From positions 733,501-797,500 of the forward strand of contig NZ_FJUR01000002.1 in the NCBI RefSeq assembly GCF_900067135.1: a stretch of 64,000 bases of DNA, given 5' to 3'. This DNA is from Rhizobium sp. 9140 (GTDB lineage Bacteria > Pseudomonadota > Alphaproteobacteria > Rhizobiales > Rhizobiaceae). Below, one piece after another: positions 35,790 through 44,458 of this stretch. The notes under the pieces were generated by a model that was not told where the DNA came from, ran no database searches, and saw only the letters and a program-made list of their open reading frames with translations. Position 1 is the stretch's first letter; each line of letters opens with the position of its first letter. The position numbers and the translations under genes were made by a program.

Positions 35790-36918
35790 TCCGGCCCCGG
35801 CAGGCGGTCCTCTCGCTCAGACGATCAAACGTCCCCGCGATCCGCGGCTCGATTTTTTCCGCGGCATCGGCATGCTGATCATTCTCTTGGCGCATATCCC
35901 CGATGACGGCTGGGCGCTCTGGATACCGGCGCGGTTCGGTTTTTCCGACGCGACGGAGATGTTCGTTTTCCAGTCGGGAATGGCATCGGCGATCGCCTTT
36001 GGATCGACGTTCGATCGAAGCGGCGCGCTGATCCTCTTTGCCCGCGTTGCCCAGCGCATCTGGCAGATCTTCTGGGCGCATATCGTCGTTTTTATCGTCG
36101 TCACGGCCATCATGGTGGTCGCGGGAACGCGCTACGACGGCGTCACCTATGTCGAAAGCCTCAATCTCGTACCCTTCATGAGGGATCCCGGGAACCTCCT
36201 CGCGGGCCTGCTGACGCTCACCTACGTGCCGAACTATTTCGATATTCTGCCGATGTATATCGTCATTCTCGCACTGATGCCGGTCATGATCCTTGCGTCG
36301 AAAGCCCATCGGCACCTGCCCTTTTTCCTCATGATCGGCTTATGGTCGGCGACCCAGTTCGGCCTGACGGGGCTTCCGGCCGAACCGTGGTCGGATCGTC
36401 AGTGGTTCTTCAATCCTTTCGGTTGGCAGTTGCTGTTTTTCACCGGTTATTTTCTGATGCGCGGCAATCTGCCGTCGCCCGCTTACGATCGCAGGCTGGT
36501 GGCGCTGGCAATCGCGGTGGTGGTTCTCACCGTGCCGTTTGCCTGGGTGCGCTTTCAGGACGTTCATCCCTTCTTCCAGATGGCGGCGGCAAAACTCGCC
36601 CCCCTCACCGACAAGACGAATTTCGGGCTGCTGCGCTTCGTGCACTTTCTGGCGCTCTGCTATATCGCGGTGCAACTGGCGGGTCGGAAAGGCGAACGTC
36701 TGCGCGGTCGCATCGTGCGCGTGCTGACGGTGGTGGGGCAACAATCGCTTGCCGTGTTCCTTACCGGCATGGTCATCGCCCACCCCATCGGCATCGCGCT
36801 CGACCACGCCGGCCGAACCGTCCCGGCAGAGATCGCCGGCAATCTGTTTGGGTTCTGTACGATGATTGCGACCGCCTATCTCGTCCGTTGGTTCAAAAGC
36901 TCTCCCTGGAAATCATGA
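35773..36918 (+). CDS. OpgC family membrane acyltransferase
   Basis: 381 residues with about ten hydrophobic segments. The family's start is clear (RDPRLDFFRGIGMLIILLAH, then GFSDATEMFVFQSGMASAIA). OpgC proteins transfer succinyl groups to periplasmic glucans, and rhizobia have several copies. ATG 35773 or 35776 lies inside the end of the TPP gene (17-base overlap), implying translational coupling. Whether the acyl donor is linked to the CoA-transferase encoded next is open. Confidence 0.9.
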   Translation: MMAPSDPAPAGGPLAQTIKRPRDPRLDFFRGIGMLIILLAHIPDDGWALWIPARFGFSDATEMFVFQSGMASAIAFGSTFDRSGALILFARVAQRIWQIFWAHIVVFIVVTAIMVVAGTRYDGVTYVESLNLVPFMRDPGNLLAGLLTLTYVPNYFDILPMYIVILALMPVMILASKAHRHLPFFLMIGLWSATQFGLTGLPAEPWSDRQWFFNPFGWQLLFFTGYFLMRGNLPSPAYDRRLVALAIAVVVLTVPFAWVRFQDVHPFFQMAAAKLAPLTDKTNFGLLRFVHFLALCYIAVQLAGRKGERLRGRIVRVLTVVGQQSLAVFLTGMVIAHPIGIALDHAGRTVPAEIAGNLFGFCTMIATAYLVRWFKSSPWKS

Positions 36919-36925
36919 GGCCCCG

Positions 36926-38134
36926 ATGACCGAAATCCGACGCGCCGCCAGCCTCGACGGGGTGCGCATCCTCGACCTCTCGCGCATTCTGGCAGGACCC
37001 ACATCGACGCAATTGCTCGCCGATCTCGGCGCTGATGTCATCAAGGTCGAGCGCCCGGATGTCGGCGACGATACGCGAAGCTGGGGACCGCCCTTCGTCA
37101 GCGATGCCGATGGCAATGACAGTGACCTCAGCGCCTATTTCCTTTCGGCCAACCGCAACAAACGATCGATCGCCATCGATCTTGCCAGCGACGAGGGCGT
37201 CACCCTCATCAAGCGGCTGGCGGCGATCTCGGATGTGGTCGTCGAGAACTACAAGCCTGGCGATCTGGATCGGCGGGGACTTGGCTTTGAGGATATCCGG
37301 GCCGTGAAACCCGATATCGTCTGGTGCGCGATCTCCGGTTTCGGCCAGACCGGCCCTTATGCCGAACGCACAGGATATGATTTCCTCGTCCAGGCCATGG
37401 GCGGCATCATGAGCATTACCGGGGAAAGTGACGCTGCCGGCGGACGCCCCGTCAAGGTCGGGCTTGGCATCGCGGATGTCATGTGCGGCATGTATGCGAG
37501 TGTCGGCATCCTTGCGGCCCTTCGTCATCGCGACCGCACCGGTGAAGGCCAATATATCGACCTTGCCCTTTACGACACGCAAGTCGCCTGGCTCATCAAT
37601 GCCGCCACAAATCATCTCGTATCGGGCAAGGTGCCGGGCCGTATCGGCAACCGGCACCCGAATATTGCGCCCTATCAGACCTTTGCAACGGCGGACGGCG
37701 AAATTGCCATCGCGGTCGGCAACGACCAGCAGTTCGCGCGGTTCTGCGCGGCAATCGGTGCGACTTCACTGGCCGAAGACACGCGCTTCAGGCGCAATCG
37801 CGACCGCGTCGTTCATGTCGATGCACTGGATCTGCTGGTGACCGAGGCGCTGCGAGCCGACACCGCGGAAAATTGGGAACGACGCCTCCTCGCCGTCGAG
37901 ATCCCGGCGGGCCGCGTTGCCACCATCGATCAGGTCGTCTCCAACCCGCAGACGCTGGCGCGTGATATGGTCGTGCCGATGCAAACCACCGATGGCAAAG
38001 CGATCCGCGTGATCGGCAATCCGCTCAAAATGTCCGCCACGCCCGCCCGCTTTGACCGGGCTCCGCCACATGTCGATCAGGATCGACAGAACATTCTCGA
38101 TGAACTCGCCAAGATCGAGACGAGACGCCGGTAA
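36926..38134 (+). CDS. CaiB/BaiF (class III) CoA-transferase
   Basis: 402 residues. Family III CoA-transferase motifs: GVRILDLSRILAGPTSTQLL, ADLGADVIKVERPDVGDDTR, SANRNKRSIAIDL, and the likely catalytic Asp in IDLALYDTQVAW. It starts 8 bases after the OpgC-like gene. It moves CoA between acids such as formate/oxalate or succinate/dicarboxylates; the exact pair cannot be read. It is last of the five co-directed genes that follow the promoter at 32113. Confidence 0.92.
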   Translation: MTEIRRAASLDGVRILDLSRILAGPTSTQLLADLGADVIKVERPDVGDDTRSWGPPFVSDADGNDSDLSAYFLSANRNKRSIAIDLASDEGVTLIKRLAAISDVVVENYKPGDLDRRGLGFEDIRAVKPDIVWCAISGFGQTGPYAERTGYDFLVQAMGGIMSITGESDAAGGRPVKVGLGIADVMCGMYASVGILAALRHRDRTGEGQYIDLALYDTQVAWLINAATNHLVSGKVPGRIGNRHPNIAPYQTFATADGEIAIAVGNDQQFARFCAAIGATSLAEDTRFRRNRDRVVHVDALDLLVTEALRADTAENWERRLLAVEIPAGRVATIDQVVSNPQTLARDMVVPMQTTDGKAIRVIGNPLKMSATPARFDRAPPHVDQDRQNILDELAKIETRRR

Positions 38135-38139
38135 CAGGC

Positions 38140-38818
38140 TGTGCCAGCAGAGACCGTTCCACCGCACCGACGACGAGGACGACGGCATACACCGCCAAGA
38201 GAAGACCAAGGGATTGCAGGCCCATGCGCAGGGGTGTCGAACGCCCCTTGGCGGCGTCGAGGACGCCCAGGAAAATGCTGGCAGACAGTCCCCCTAAAGC
38301 CCAAAGTCCGAGAAGCAGTCCGCCGGGAATGAGCGGCTCGGCATCCATATCGCGAGGGCAAAAAAACGAAGCCGAAACCCTGTTTGATCACATCCATCCA
38401 GGCTCCGGCGCGCGGCAGCGCTTGTGAACCCGCCGTTCCGAAGATGATCAGCGCTCTCCCTCACGGGCGAGAGCTGCCGCCAGAATAGGATAGAGCCGAA
38501 ACACGCAAGGGGTGAAGGCCAACAGGATGCCGAAGCCGAAAAAAGCTGCAAGCAACAGGGGTATTCCGCCGCGAACGAGGAATCGATCGACGATATCGTT
38601 GCTGTGTGCCGTCGTCGTGGACGGCGGGGCCGTCAGGCGGGAACGATGTGCCGATAAAGATAGTAACCGGGCGGCATCTGCCAGTGCAGATGGATCTGGC
38701 CGATGCTTCCCCGTCCGACGCTCAGCTTGAAGGCGTCGTTGAACGCCAACGGCGTTTCGGAAGCCGACACACCGCCAGCCGTCGCCATCAGAGCCCATAA
38801 GATCAAAAGGAAGCGCAT
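38140..38818 (-). pseudogene. Decayed dsbD-like gene (thiol:disulfide interchange)
   Basis: Three out-of-frame pieces in dsbD order. From 38818: signal peptide LLILWALMATAGGVSASE, then the N-terminal domain motif HLHWQMPPGYYLYR. From about 38640: the first membrane segment FFGFGILLAFTPCVFRLYPI with its redox Cys-Pro context. From 38348: late membrane segments (GGLLLGLWALGGLSASIFLG, GLLLAVYAVVLVVGA). Most of the gene between is deleted and the C-terminal thioredoxin domain is absent. It lies downstream of the YHS gene on the same strand. Confidence 0.72.
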
Positions 38819-39056
38819 GGCTATGCCGCTACCCGACCGGTGCGACCGTCATCCGGCAGCGGATCGATCGACGCATCGGGATCGGAGACGGGGGCACTCC
38901 GGCGATCCTGGGAGCCGGCCCTGAAGCTGGGCGTGATCCGGAAGGAGCATTCCTGCGAAAGGCGGTGCAAGGCGATCATGGTCTATCCGATAACGTCGCT
39001 TGAAGGGACGCCCATCCGCGCAGCGAACGGGCGTTTGCCTGCATGTGCAGCAGGGA

Positions 39057-39515
39057 TCACGGCGCCGCCTGTGCCCTGACAGTCTCCCAGTTCGCATTGG
39101 CCTTCGCGATATTGCCGCTCACATCCTGTCGCCAGGTCTTGAGGACACTGTCGTTGTAATTGAGATAAAGCTTGTTACCCACCACCGTGAAGGCCTGGGG
39201 CTCGGTTGTCGCCTTGTGTCCCTGAGCCGTCCCAAACGCGCAGTAGCCGCCATACTGCGGCACGAAATGTGCCGGATCGGCGGTGGACATGTTTCGATGG
39301 GCTGCCGATGCGAAACGGAACGTCGCACCTTGATAACTTGCCGTGTATTTTTCCGAGCCCTTTACCGGTTTATGATCGGTAAAATAGGCGACCGGATCAT
39401 AACCATTGATCGCGACCCCTCCGGTCGCGAAGATCTCTTGCGCGAAAACGTTGGCGCTCAGCGAAAGCGTCAGAGCAGAGGCGAGCGGAAGTATTTGACG
39501 TAACAAGACGGTCAT
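39057..39515 (-). CDS. YHS domain-containing protein, exported
   Basis: 152 residues: signal peptide ([18 protein letters not shown]), then the YHS core GGVAINGYDPVAYFTDHKPV, KGSEKYTASYQGATFRFAS and YGGYCAFGTAQGHK. YHS domains are linked to metal, notably copper, binding. AAAGGA precedes the ATG. A GTAACC-N16-CGAA element at 39554-39579 ends 38 bases upstream, making it a likely sigma-F target alongside the bufferin operon. Confidence 0.9.
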   Translation of the reverse strand: MTVLLRQILPLASALTLSLSANVFAQEIFATGGVAINGYDPVAYFTDHKPVKGSEKYTASYQGATFRFASAAHRNMSTADPAHFVPQYGGYCAFGTAQGHKATTEPQAFTVVGNKLYLNYNDSVLKTWRQDVSGNIAKANANWETVRAQAAP

Positions 39516-39553
39516 TTTTCAATCCTTTCATGAGATGATCACCACCCGCCTAT

Positions 39554-39579
39554 TTCGCCGTGGCAAGGGGAGAGGTTAC
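39554..39579 (-). promoter_or_regulatory. Predicted sigma-F promoter of the YHS gene
   Basis: GTAACC, 16 bases, CGAA on the minus strand; identical to the Caulobacter sigma-F consensus as I recall it. Confidence 0.84.
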
Positions 39580-39626
39580 ATCCATCACGATCACGAGTTC
39601 GTGCGGGACAGGCCAGGAAGCCGGAC

Positions 39627-40175
39627 CTATTGGGAACACATGGCAAGTGCGACTTTCCCTGTGAGCTCCCGGATCACGCTGTCTTTTTCTGCGGCCTCCC
39701 GTGTCAGGTTGCGGATCTGAGCTTCTGAAGAGCGGGAAACCTCCCAGAACGTCACGGTGAAGATGATCGGAACCGTCATGACGGAACCATCGCGGGACTG
39801 ATGGTCCTCTTGGGGGGCCTGTTCCGGCGTCGCAACACGACCCCACAGCCTGAGAGCGCAGGCATTCCCGACCTCGCATCGAAGAACGGCATCCGGCGTC
39901 GCCTCAGGGCTGCTCATCGCATGGCGAAGCGTGACGGCGTCGGCATGAAACCGAAAGGTAGAATGATCGATGACATGGGGCGTCATCACCTGACCGGACA
40001 CAACTTGGAAGACGATCCCCGGCGCAATGCGCGCATAATCGATAGCAATCCGCCGTTGGCTCTGTACCAGATGTGCAATGCTCGGCGTGATCTTCTGTCC
40101 CCAGACGGCAGCACCTGCGGCAAAGTGGTAGACGACAGGATGTCCCCTATTGGGCGTGACAACCGAATTCAGCAT
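39627..40175 (-). CDS. Hypothetical protein, 182 residues, predicted sigma-F target
   Basis: I do not recognise this protein. It starts MLNSVVTPNRGHPVVYHFAA with a weakly hydrophobic N-terminus that is not a clear signal peptide. The middle is histidine-rich (VMTPHVIDHSTFRFHADAV), the segment near 135-150 is hydrophobic (VMTVPIIFTVTFWEVS), and the end is a charged helix (AQIRNLTREAAEKDSVIREL). ATG 40175 has CAGGAG 7 bases upstream. A GTAACG-N16-CGTA element is 84 bases upstream. It could be a heme or metal protein, but this is a guess. Confidence 0.7.
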   Translation of the reverse strand: MLNSVVTPNRGHPVVYHFAAGAAVWGQKITPSIAHLVQSQRRIAIDYARIAPGIVFQVVSGQVMTPHVIDHSTFRFHADAVTLRHAMSSPEATPDAVLRCEVGNACALRLWGRVATPEQAPQEDHQSRDGSVMTVPIIFTVTFWEVSRSSEAQIRNLTREAAEKDSVIRELTGKVALAMCSQ

Positions 40176-40259
40176 CGCTCTGCTCCTGTGGGATACCGGC
40201 GCTACAATGCCGCCGGGACGTTTTGAAAGTGCGTGGTGGCCCTTTCCACTATGATCCAA

Positions 40260-40285
40260 TACGTCTGACGGGGACGGTTCGTTAC
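40260..40285 (-). promoter_or_regulatory. Predicted sigma-F promoter of the 182-residue protein gene
   Basis: GTAACG, 16 bases, CGTA on the minus strand, between the poly(hydroxybutyrate) depolymerase-like gene and the start at 40175. Confidence 0.8.
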
Positions 40286-40321
40286 AGGGCGGCGAAATCT
40301 ACCCATCCCGCCCGGCAGGAA

Positions 40322-41134
40322 TTATTTCGGGAATCCCAGAACGGTGAGGCCGGCGTCGAGCCAGCCCGCACCGGCCTCGTGGCCGCGGTTGTGAACACAC
40401 ATGATGCTGTCACCGCGAAGGCAACCGGGAACGTCGTCACAGACAACGCCGCCTACGACAATCTGCCTGGCATGCGTCACATCGCACTGCGACCGCTGGC
40501 GCATGATGGCAAGGCTTTTAAACGCATCACCTTGATGAAAGGCCTTGCCGATGGCGCGCCCTGCCAAGGGAAACGTGGTATCGGCGCTGCCATGAAAATG
40601 CACCATGGGCGGGACGTCGGAAACGCAATCGGACGCCTTCGGTAACGGGTCCCAGAAGACGCCGGAGAACGTCACCATACCGGCCGCCTTCTCACCCTGC
40701 TGGCAGGCTGTGTACCAGGCCATCGAAGCGCCGATTGAGAACCCGCCAATCACGATCCGGTCCGGCGTAAAATGCTCCCGCTGCCTTAGATCATCGAAAA
40801 GGCCGCCGATAAATCGCTTTTCATCTCGCCGGGCGCTTGGACTGCCGGGAAAGGACCATCCGCCATCGATGCCATCGACCGCCACATAGGCGAGGTGATG
40901 CGCAAGTGTCATGGCGACCAGGGGACGTTGCTCCATTTGCAGATCCGCCGATCCCTTCCATCCGTGAAAATAGACGAAGGCGCCTCGCACATCGCCGTCC
41001 GCGGGAAAGGCGATGCGATACGCGCCCCCGGGTATCGGACAGCCGGTCTTCACACCGCAAGGAACCTCGGCAATGGCTGGGGAAGCCAGCCCAATCGCCA
41101 GCAAGGCAAGAACGGATAAACGCATGGTCGACAT
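40322..41134 (-). CDS. Secreted alpha/beta-hydrolase, LpqC/PHB-depolymerase-like
   Basis: 270 residues with a signal peptide (LSVLALLAIGLASPAIAE). Fold elements: VYFHGWKGSADLQ (oxyanion region), GGFSIGASMAWY (nucleophile Ser), VHFHGSADTTFPL (acid) and a late His (CVHNRGHEAG). Several cysteines may form disulfides. ATG 41134 or 41125 are both possible. A GTAACA-N16-CGAA element is 77 bases upstream. Likely substrate: an extracytoplasmic ester or polyester, unproven. Confidence 0.86.
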   Translation of the reverse strand: MSTMRLSVLALLAIGLASPAIAEVPCGVKTGCPIPGGAYRIAFPADGDVRGAFVYFHGWKGSADLQMEQRPLVAMTLAHHLAYVAVDGIDGGWSFPGSPSARRDEKRFIGGLFDDLRQREHFTPDRIVIGGFSIGASMAWYTACQQGEKAAGMVTFSGVFWDPLPKASDCVSDVPPMVHFHGSADTTFPLAGRAIGKAFHQGDAFKSLAIMRQRSQCDVTHARQIVVGGVVCDDVPGCLRGDSIMCVHNRGHEAGAGWLDAGLTVLGFPK

Positions 41135-41211
41135 CTCATCTCGATGAATTGGCTTTCACGTCCAAGGGGCAGTTGGCCTCAAGCGGGTCCGCAGCGGCCC
41201 ACGATGGACAG

Positions 41212-41237
41212 TTCGTCCAGGAGAGGCGATCTGTTAC
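41212..41237 (-). promoter_or_regulatory. Predicted sigma-F promoter of the LpqC-like hydrolase
   Basis: GTAACA, 16 bases, CGAA on the minus strand. It is the rightmost of the nine sites. Confidence 0.8.
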
Positions 41238-41333
41238 ATCGAAACCGGGCAGCGTCATCACATCGCCGTTTATTGACGATCGGTCTCGCCCGCTTGCCGT
41301 CCGAACACAGCCATGAGATTTGGTTTGGCGACC

Positions 41334-41969
41334 TCACTCCTGAACGGGTAGCACCCGGCGCTTGAGGTCCTCGATGTCACGTTCCAGCGCAGCGATCTTG
41401 AGGTCACGTTCAGCGATCAAAGCCTGCAAAGGCTCCGGTTCCACAAGATGCGGGATATGCTGCGGACAATTGACATCCCATGTGTCGACCGTAAAAAGCA
41501 TGGCGCGCTCGACCCTCGCCCGATAGTCAGGCGGCGTTAGACGGGTCATCAGATCCTGGTCGCCCTCAACGACCCGAATTCTGCCCCACAACTTGACGCG
41601 CTGACGGAGATTGTAGTCAATCAGGAACAGGTGCGCCTTCGGATTTTCCGACAGATTGCCGATGGTGATATACTGGCGATTGCCCGCGTAGTCGGCAAAA
41701 CCCACCATACGCCGATCGAGAACCTTGAGAAAACCAGCAGGACCGCCACGGTGCTGGATATAGGGTTGTCCATCAGCGCTGGCCGTTGCCAGAAATGCGC
41801 TTTTCCTGCTTTCGATGAACCGGACGAGATCGGGTGACAGGTCCACCGGCCAAGAGCCATTGTCCTCCATGCGTGCATAAATTGCCCTTGAATGCCTCTC
41901 TGTCTGGGCAGCCTTTACGGCAGAGCTGAAGGCGACGTCGCTGGGGACAGGATTTCTGACTTCGGGCAT
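41334..41969 (-). CDS. Pyridoxamine 5'-phosphate oxidase-family flavoprotein
   Basis: 211 residues with the split-barrel FMN-binding fold: SRKSAFLATASADGQPYIQH, then GFADYAGNRQYITIGNLSEN and KAHLFLIDYNLRQRVKLWGR. The C-terminus ends in a coiled-coil-like helix (IAERDLKIAALERDIEDLK). ATG 41969 has AAGGAG 9 bases upstream; the upstream ATG at 41987 overlaps the preceding stop as ATGA and would also be in frame. Operon with the DUF1348 gene. Members reduce or oxidise small molecules through FMN; substrate unknown. Confidence 0.87.
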   Translation of the reverse strand: MPEVRNPVPSDVAFSSAVKAAQTERHSRAIYARMEDNGSWPVDLSPDLVRFIESRKSAFLATASADGQPYIQHRGGPAGFLKVLDRRMVGFADYAGNRQYITIGNLSENPKAHLFLIDYNLRQRVKLWGRIRVVEGDQDLMTRLTPPDYRARVERAMLFTVDTWDVNCPQHIPHLVEPEPLQALIAERDLKIAALERDIEDLKRRVLPVQE

Positions 41970-41983
41970 GGATCGAATCTCCT

Positions 41984-42448
41984 TCATAATCCCAGTTCGC
42001 TGAGGGACGGATGGTCATGCGGCCTTGGACCAAGCGTCCAATGAAAGACACGTTGACCGTAATGGATGGGCAGATCGTTGATGCTGGCGATGCGCAGCCG
42101 CATCAGCCCCTCGCCATCAAACTCCCAGTTCTCGTTTCCGTAAGACCGGAACCATTGGCCGGAATGATCATGCCATTCGTAAGCGAACCGCACTGCGATA
42201 CGATTGCCCTGATAGGCCCACAGTTCCTTGATCAGCCGATAATCGAGTTCGCGGGTCCATTTGCGTGCAAGGAAGCCACGAATGTCCTCCCTGCCCTCGA
42301 TAGATTCTGCGCGGTTTCGCCAACGGCTGTCGGGCGTGTAGGCCAGACACACGACATCCGGATCACGCCCGTTCCAAGCATCTTCGGCCCTGCGGACCTT
42401 GATGATAGCGCTTTCCTGATCAAACGGCGGCAAAGGGGGACGCGACAT
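41984..42448 (-). CDS. DUF1348 (NTF2-like) family protein
   Basis: 154 residues, highly characteristic of DUF1348: [58 protein letters not shown] and [20 protein letters not shown]. SnoaL/NTF2-like fold, function unknown, often found beside oxidoreductases. First gene of the pair with the PNPOx-like gene. Confidence 0.93.
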   Translation of the reverse strand: MSRPPLPPFDQESAIIKVRRAEDAWNGRDPDVVCLAYTPDSRWRNRAESIEGREDIRGFLARKWTRELDYRLIKELWAYQGNRIAVRFAYEWHDHSGQWFRSYGNENWEFDGEGLMRLRIASINDLPIHYGQRVFHWTLGPRPHDHPSLSELGL

Positions 42449-42508
42449 AGCACTCTCCGGTTCAAGAGGAAGCCGGCCACCATATCCGGCCGACCTCCAT
42501 TCAGTGCT

Positions 42509-43045
42509 TCAGGATACGGCGGGAAAATCGATTTCCGTGCCGGCGACTTCGTTGATGTAGTTCGTCCAGGTATTGAGGGCTACGTGCTGGACGATCTCGA
42601 CGATCTGCGCGTCGTCGTAACCGGCTGCCTTGACGGCGCTGACATCCTCGCGCGTGACATGACCGCGTTCAACCGCGACCTTGGCGGCAAACCGGATAGC
42701 GGCATCCACCTTGGCATCGTTGGATCGGCCACTGCGATTGGCTGCAATTTCGGCGTCATCGATCTTTGTCAGGTTCTTTCCGATGTAGGTGTGCGCCGCA
42801 AGGCAGTAGCCACAGCCATTGATTTGCGCCACGGCAAGCGCAATCCCTTCGCGGGTCTGGGCGGCAAGCCTGCCCTTGCCGAGCGCACCGGACATGGCAA
42901 GATAGCCTTCGAGCGCAGCAGGGCTGTTGGAGACCACGCGAAACAGGTTGGGAACGCTCCCGAACTGGGATTTGACCTGCTCCAGCAGCGGACGAGAGGC
43001 TTCGGGCGCATTTGCAATATCGGCGGGCGTTACGATGTTTGTCAT
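42509..43045 (-). CDS. Carboxymuconolactone decarboxylase/AhpD-like protein
   Basis: 178 residues. Contains the AhpD-type redox motif INGCGYCLAAHTYIG with CxxC and the following His, so it may be an alkylhydroperoxidase. ATG 43045 has an AGGAAAGG ribosome site; the frame extends to 43138 through non-family residues. It is divergent from the LysR gene at 43155 (109 bases between), the likely regulator. Confidence 0.9.
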   Translation of the reverse strand: MTNIVTPADIANAPEASRPLLEQVKSQFGSVPNLFRVVSNSPAALEGYLAMSGALGKGRLAAQTREGIALAVAQINGCGYCLAAHTYIGKNLTKIDDAEIAANRSGRSNDAKVDAAIRFAAKVAVERGHVTREDVSAVKAAGYDDAQIVEIVQHVALNTWTNYINEVAGTEIDFPAVS

Positions 43046-43154
43046 TGTCTTGCCTTTCCTGAGGTTCAAGCGACGACCGCACCATCTCACCTTCCACTTT
43101 TCGGGAATATCCGGTATTTTTGAAACATGATCTCTCATTTCTTAAAAACATCAA

Positions 43155-44069
43155 ATGGACCGTCTGGACGCCATGGCTCTCTTTCTCGACGTGATGGAAA
43201 GGGGCAGCCTTTCGGCAGTGGCACGCGCGCGGTCCATGCCGCTGGCGACGCTGAGCCGGAAAATTTCCGATCTCGAGGCTCATCTGGGGACACGATTGCT
43301 GCAGCGCGCAGGGCGCGGGCTGGTGCCGACTGAAGTCGGCTTCGATTATGCCAATGCATGCCGTCGCATCCTTGATGACGTCGCCGAAGCGGAACGGGTT
43401 GCGGGTGGGGAATTTTCCCGGCCGAAAGGCAGCCTGATCATCACCTCCCCTGTTGTGTTCGGCCGGCTGCACGTGCTTCCTGTCATCGCCGACTTTCTGA
43501 AGCTGTATCCGGAGATTCGGGTCCGCCTGATCCAGTCCGACAGGATCGTTGACCTGGCAGAGGAGCATGTCGATCTTGCCGTGCGCATTGGCACGCTCAG
43601 GGATAGCGGGCTTGCGGCCCGCAACATCGGCACACTTCGCCAAGTCCTTTGCGCCAGCCCCGATTACCTTTCACAGCATGGCCGCCCCAGCCGGCCGGAT
43701 GAGTTGGAGAACCATTTCTGCGTGAGTTTCGAAACGCTGACGAGCGGCAGCAACTGGACTTTCCACTCTGCGGACGCGGATCAGCACGTCGATATCCATC
43801 CACGGCTGACCGTCAACACGGCCGAAGCAGCCGTCGATGCTGCGATATCCGGTCTCGGTCTGACACGGGTCCTGTCTTATCAGGTTGACGATGCACTTCG
43901 GGCCGGCAGTCTCGAAACCTTCATGGAAGAGTTTGAAGGGCCTGCCTGGCCGGTGAGCCTCATCTACCCCAAACGAGGGTCAGTGCCGAAAAAGATCAGA
44001 GTCTTTATCGATTTCGCCGCCGACCGGCTGAAATTGCGGTTATCGACACTCCGCCAATCCAGCCGATGA
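43155..44069 (+). CDS. LysR-family transcriptional regulator
   Basis: 304 residues. The helix-turn-helix is at the N-terminus (FLDVMERGSLSAVARARSMP, LATLSRKISDLEAHLG) and the effector domain follows. It is of the AaeR/PgrR-like group by its overall pattern. It probably controls the divergent AhpD-like gene. Confidence 0.93.
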   Translation: MDRLDAMALFLDVMERGSLSAVARARSMPLATLSRKISDLEAHLGTRLLQRAGRGLVPTEVGFDYANACRRILDDVAEAERVAGGEFSRPKGSLIITSPVVFGRLHVLPVIADFLKLYPEIRVRLIQSDRIVDLAEEHVDLAVRIGTLRDSGLAARNIGTLRQVLCASPDYLSQHGRPSRPDELENHFCVSFETLTSGSNWTFHSADADQHVDIHPRLTVNTAEAAVDAAISGLGLTRVLSYQVDDALRAGSLETFMEEFEGPAWPVSLIYPKRGSVPKKIRVFIDFAADRLKLRLSTLRQSSR

Positions 44070-44152
44070 CGTTTTGATGAAACCTATTAAAGCTTATTTA
44101 TAAAGTTACCACTGGTATTAAGGAGCGCGGCCTTCAAACTACGACGACTGAA

Positions 44153-44440
44153 ATGAATTCGAAAACCAATCTTTGTTTGCGCGCGGTCATCATCGTGCTG
44201 TCGCTGACCCCATCACTTGCGATGGCGGAGGACGTGCCGTCCAGACTGTCACTTTCCGACGCCCGCTACATAGTGGAGAACGCAACCAGCGACTGCTAGG
44301 CGAAAAATTTCAAAGTCTCAGCAACGTTGGTAGATGCAAGCGGCCAGATCTGCCGCTCCGGCAAAGCGTGGTGTTGTCGCGGCAAGCAAGCCGCTGCCGA
44401 CAAGAACTGCAAGGCCCATTGTGGAACGAGAGGAAGATGA
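44153..44440 (+). pseudogene. Small Cys-rich secreted protein gene with in-frame TAG
   Basis: ATG 44153 opens a signal peptide (LRAVIIVLSLTPSLAMAED) and runs 48 codons to TAG at 44297-44299. The same frame then continues 46 codons to TGA (44438-44440) and is strikingly cysteine-rich, with CRSGKAWCCRGKQ and NCKAHCGTRGR. Together this would be a 95-residue exported peptide with most of its cysteines after the stop. Either the amber codon is a mutation, or a short 48-residue product is made. No known family; no obvious ribosome site (AAGGAG lies 29 bases upstream). Confidence 0.5.
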
Positions 44441-44458
44441 TGCCGTTAGCAGGTTCCA

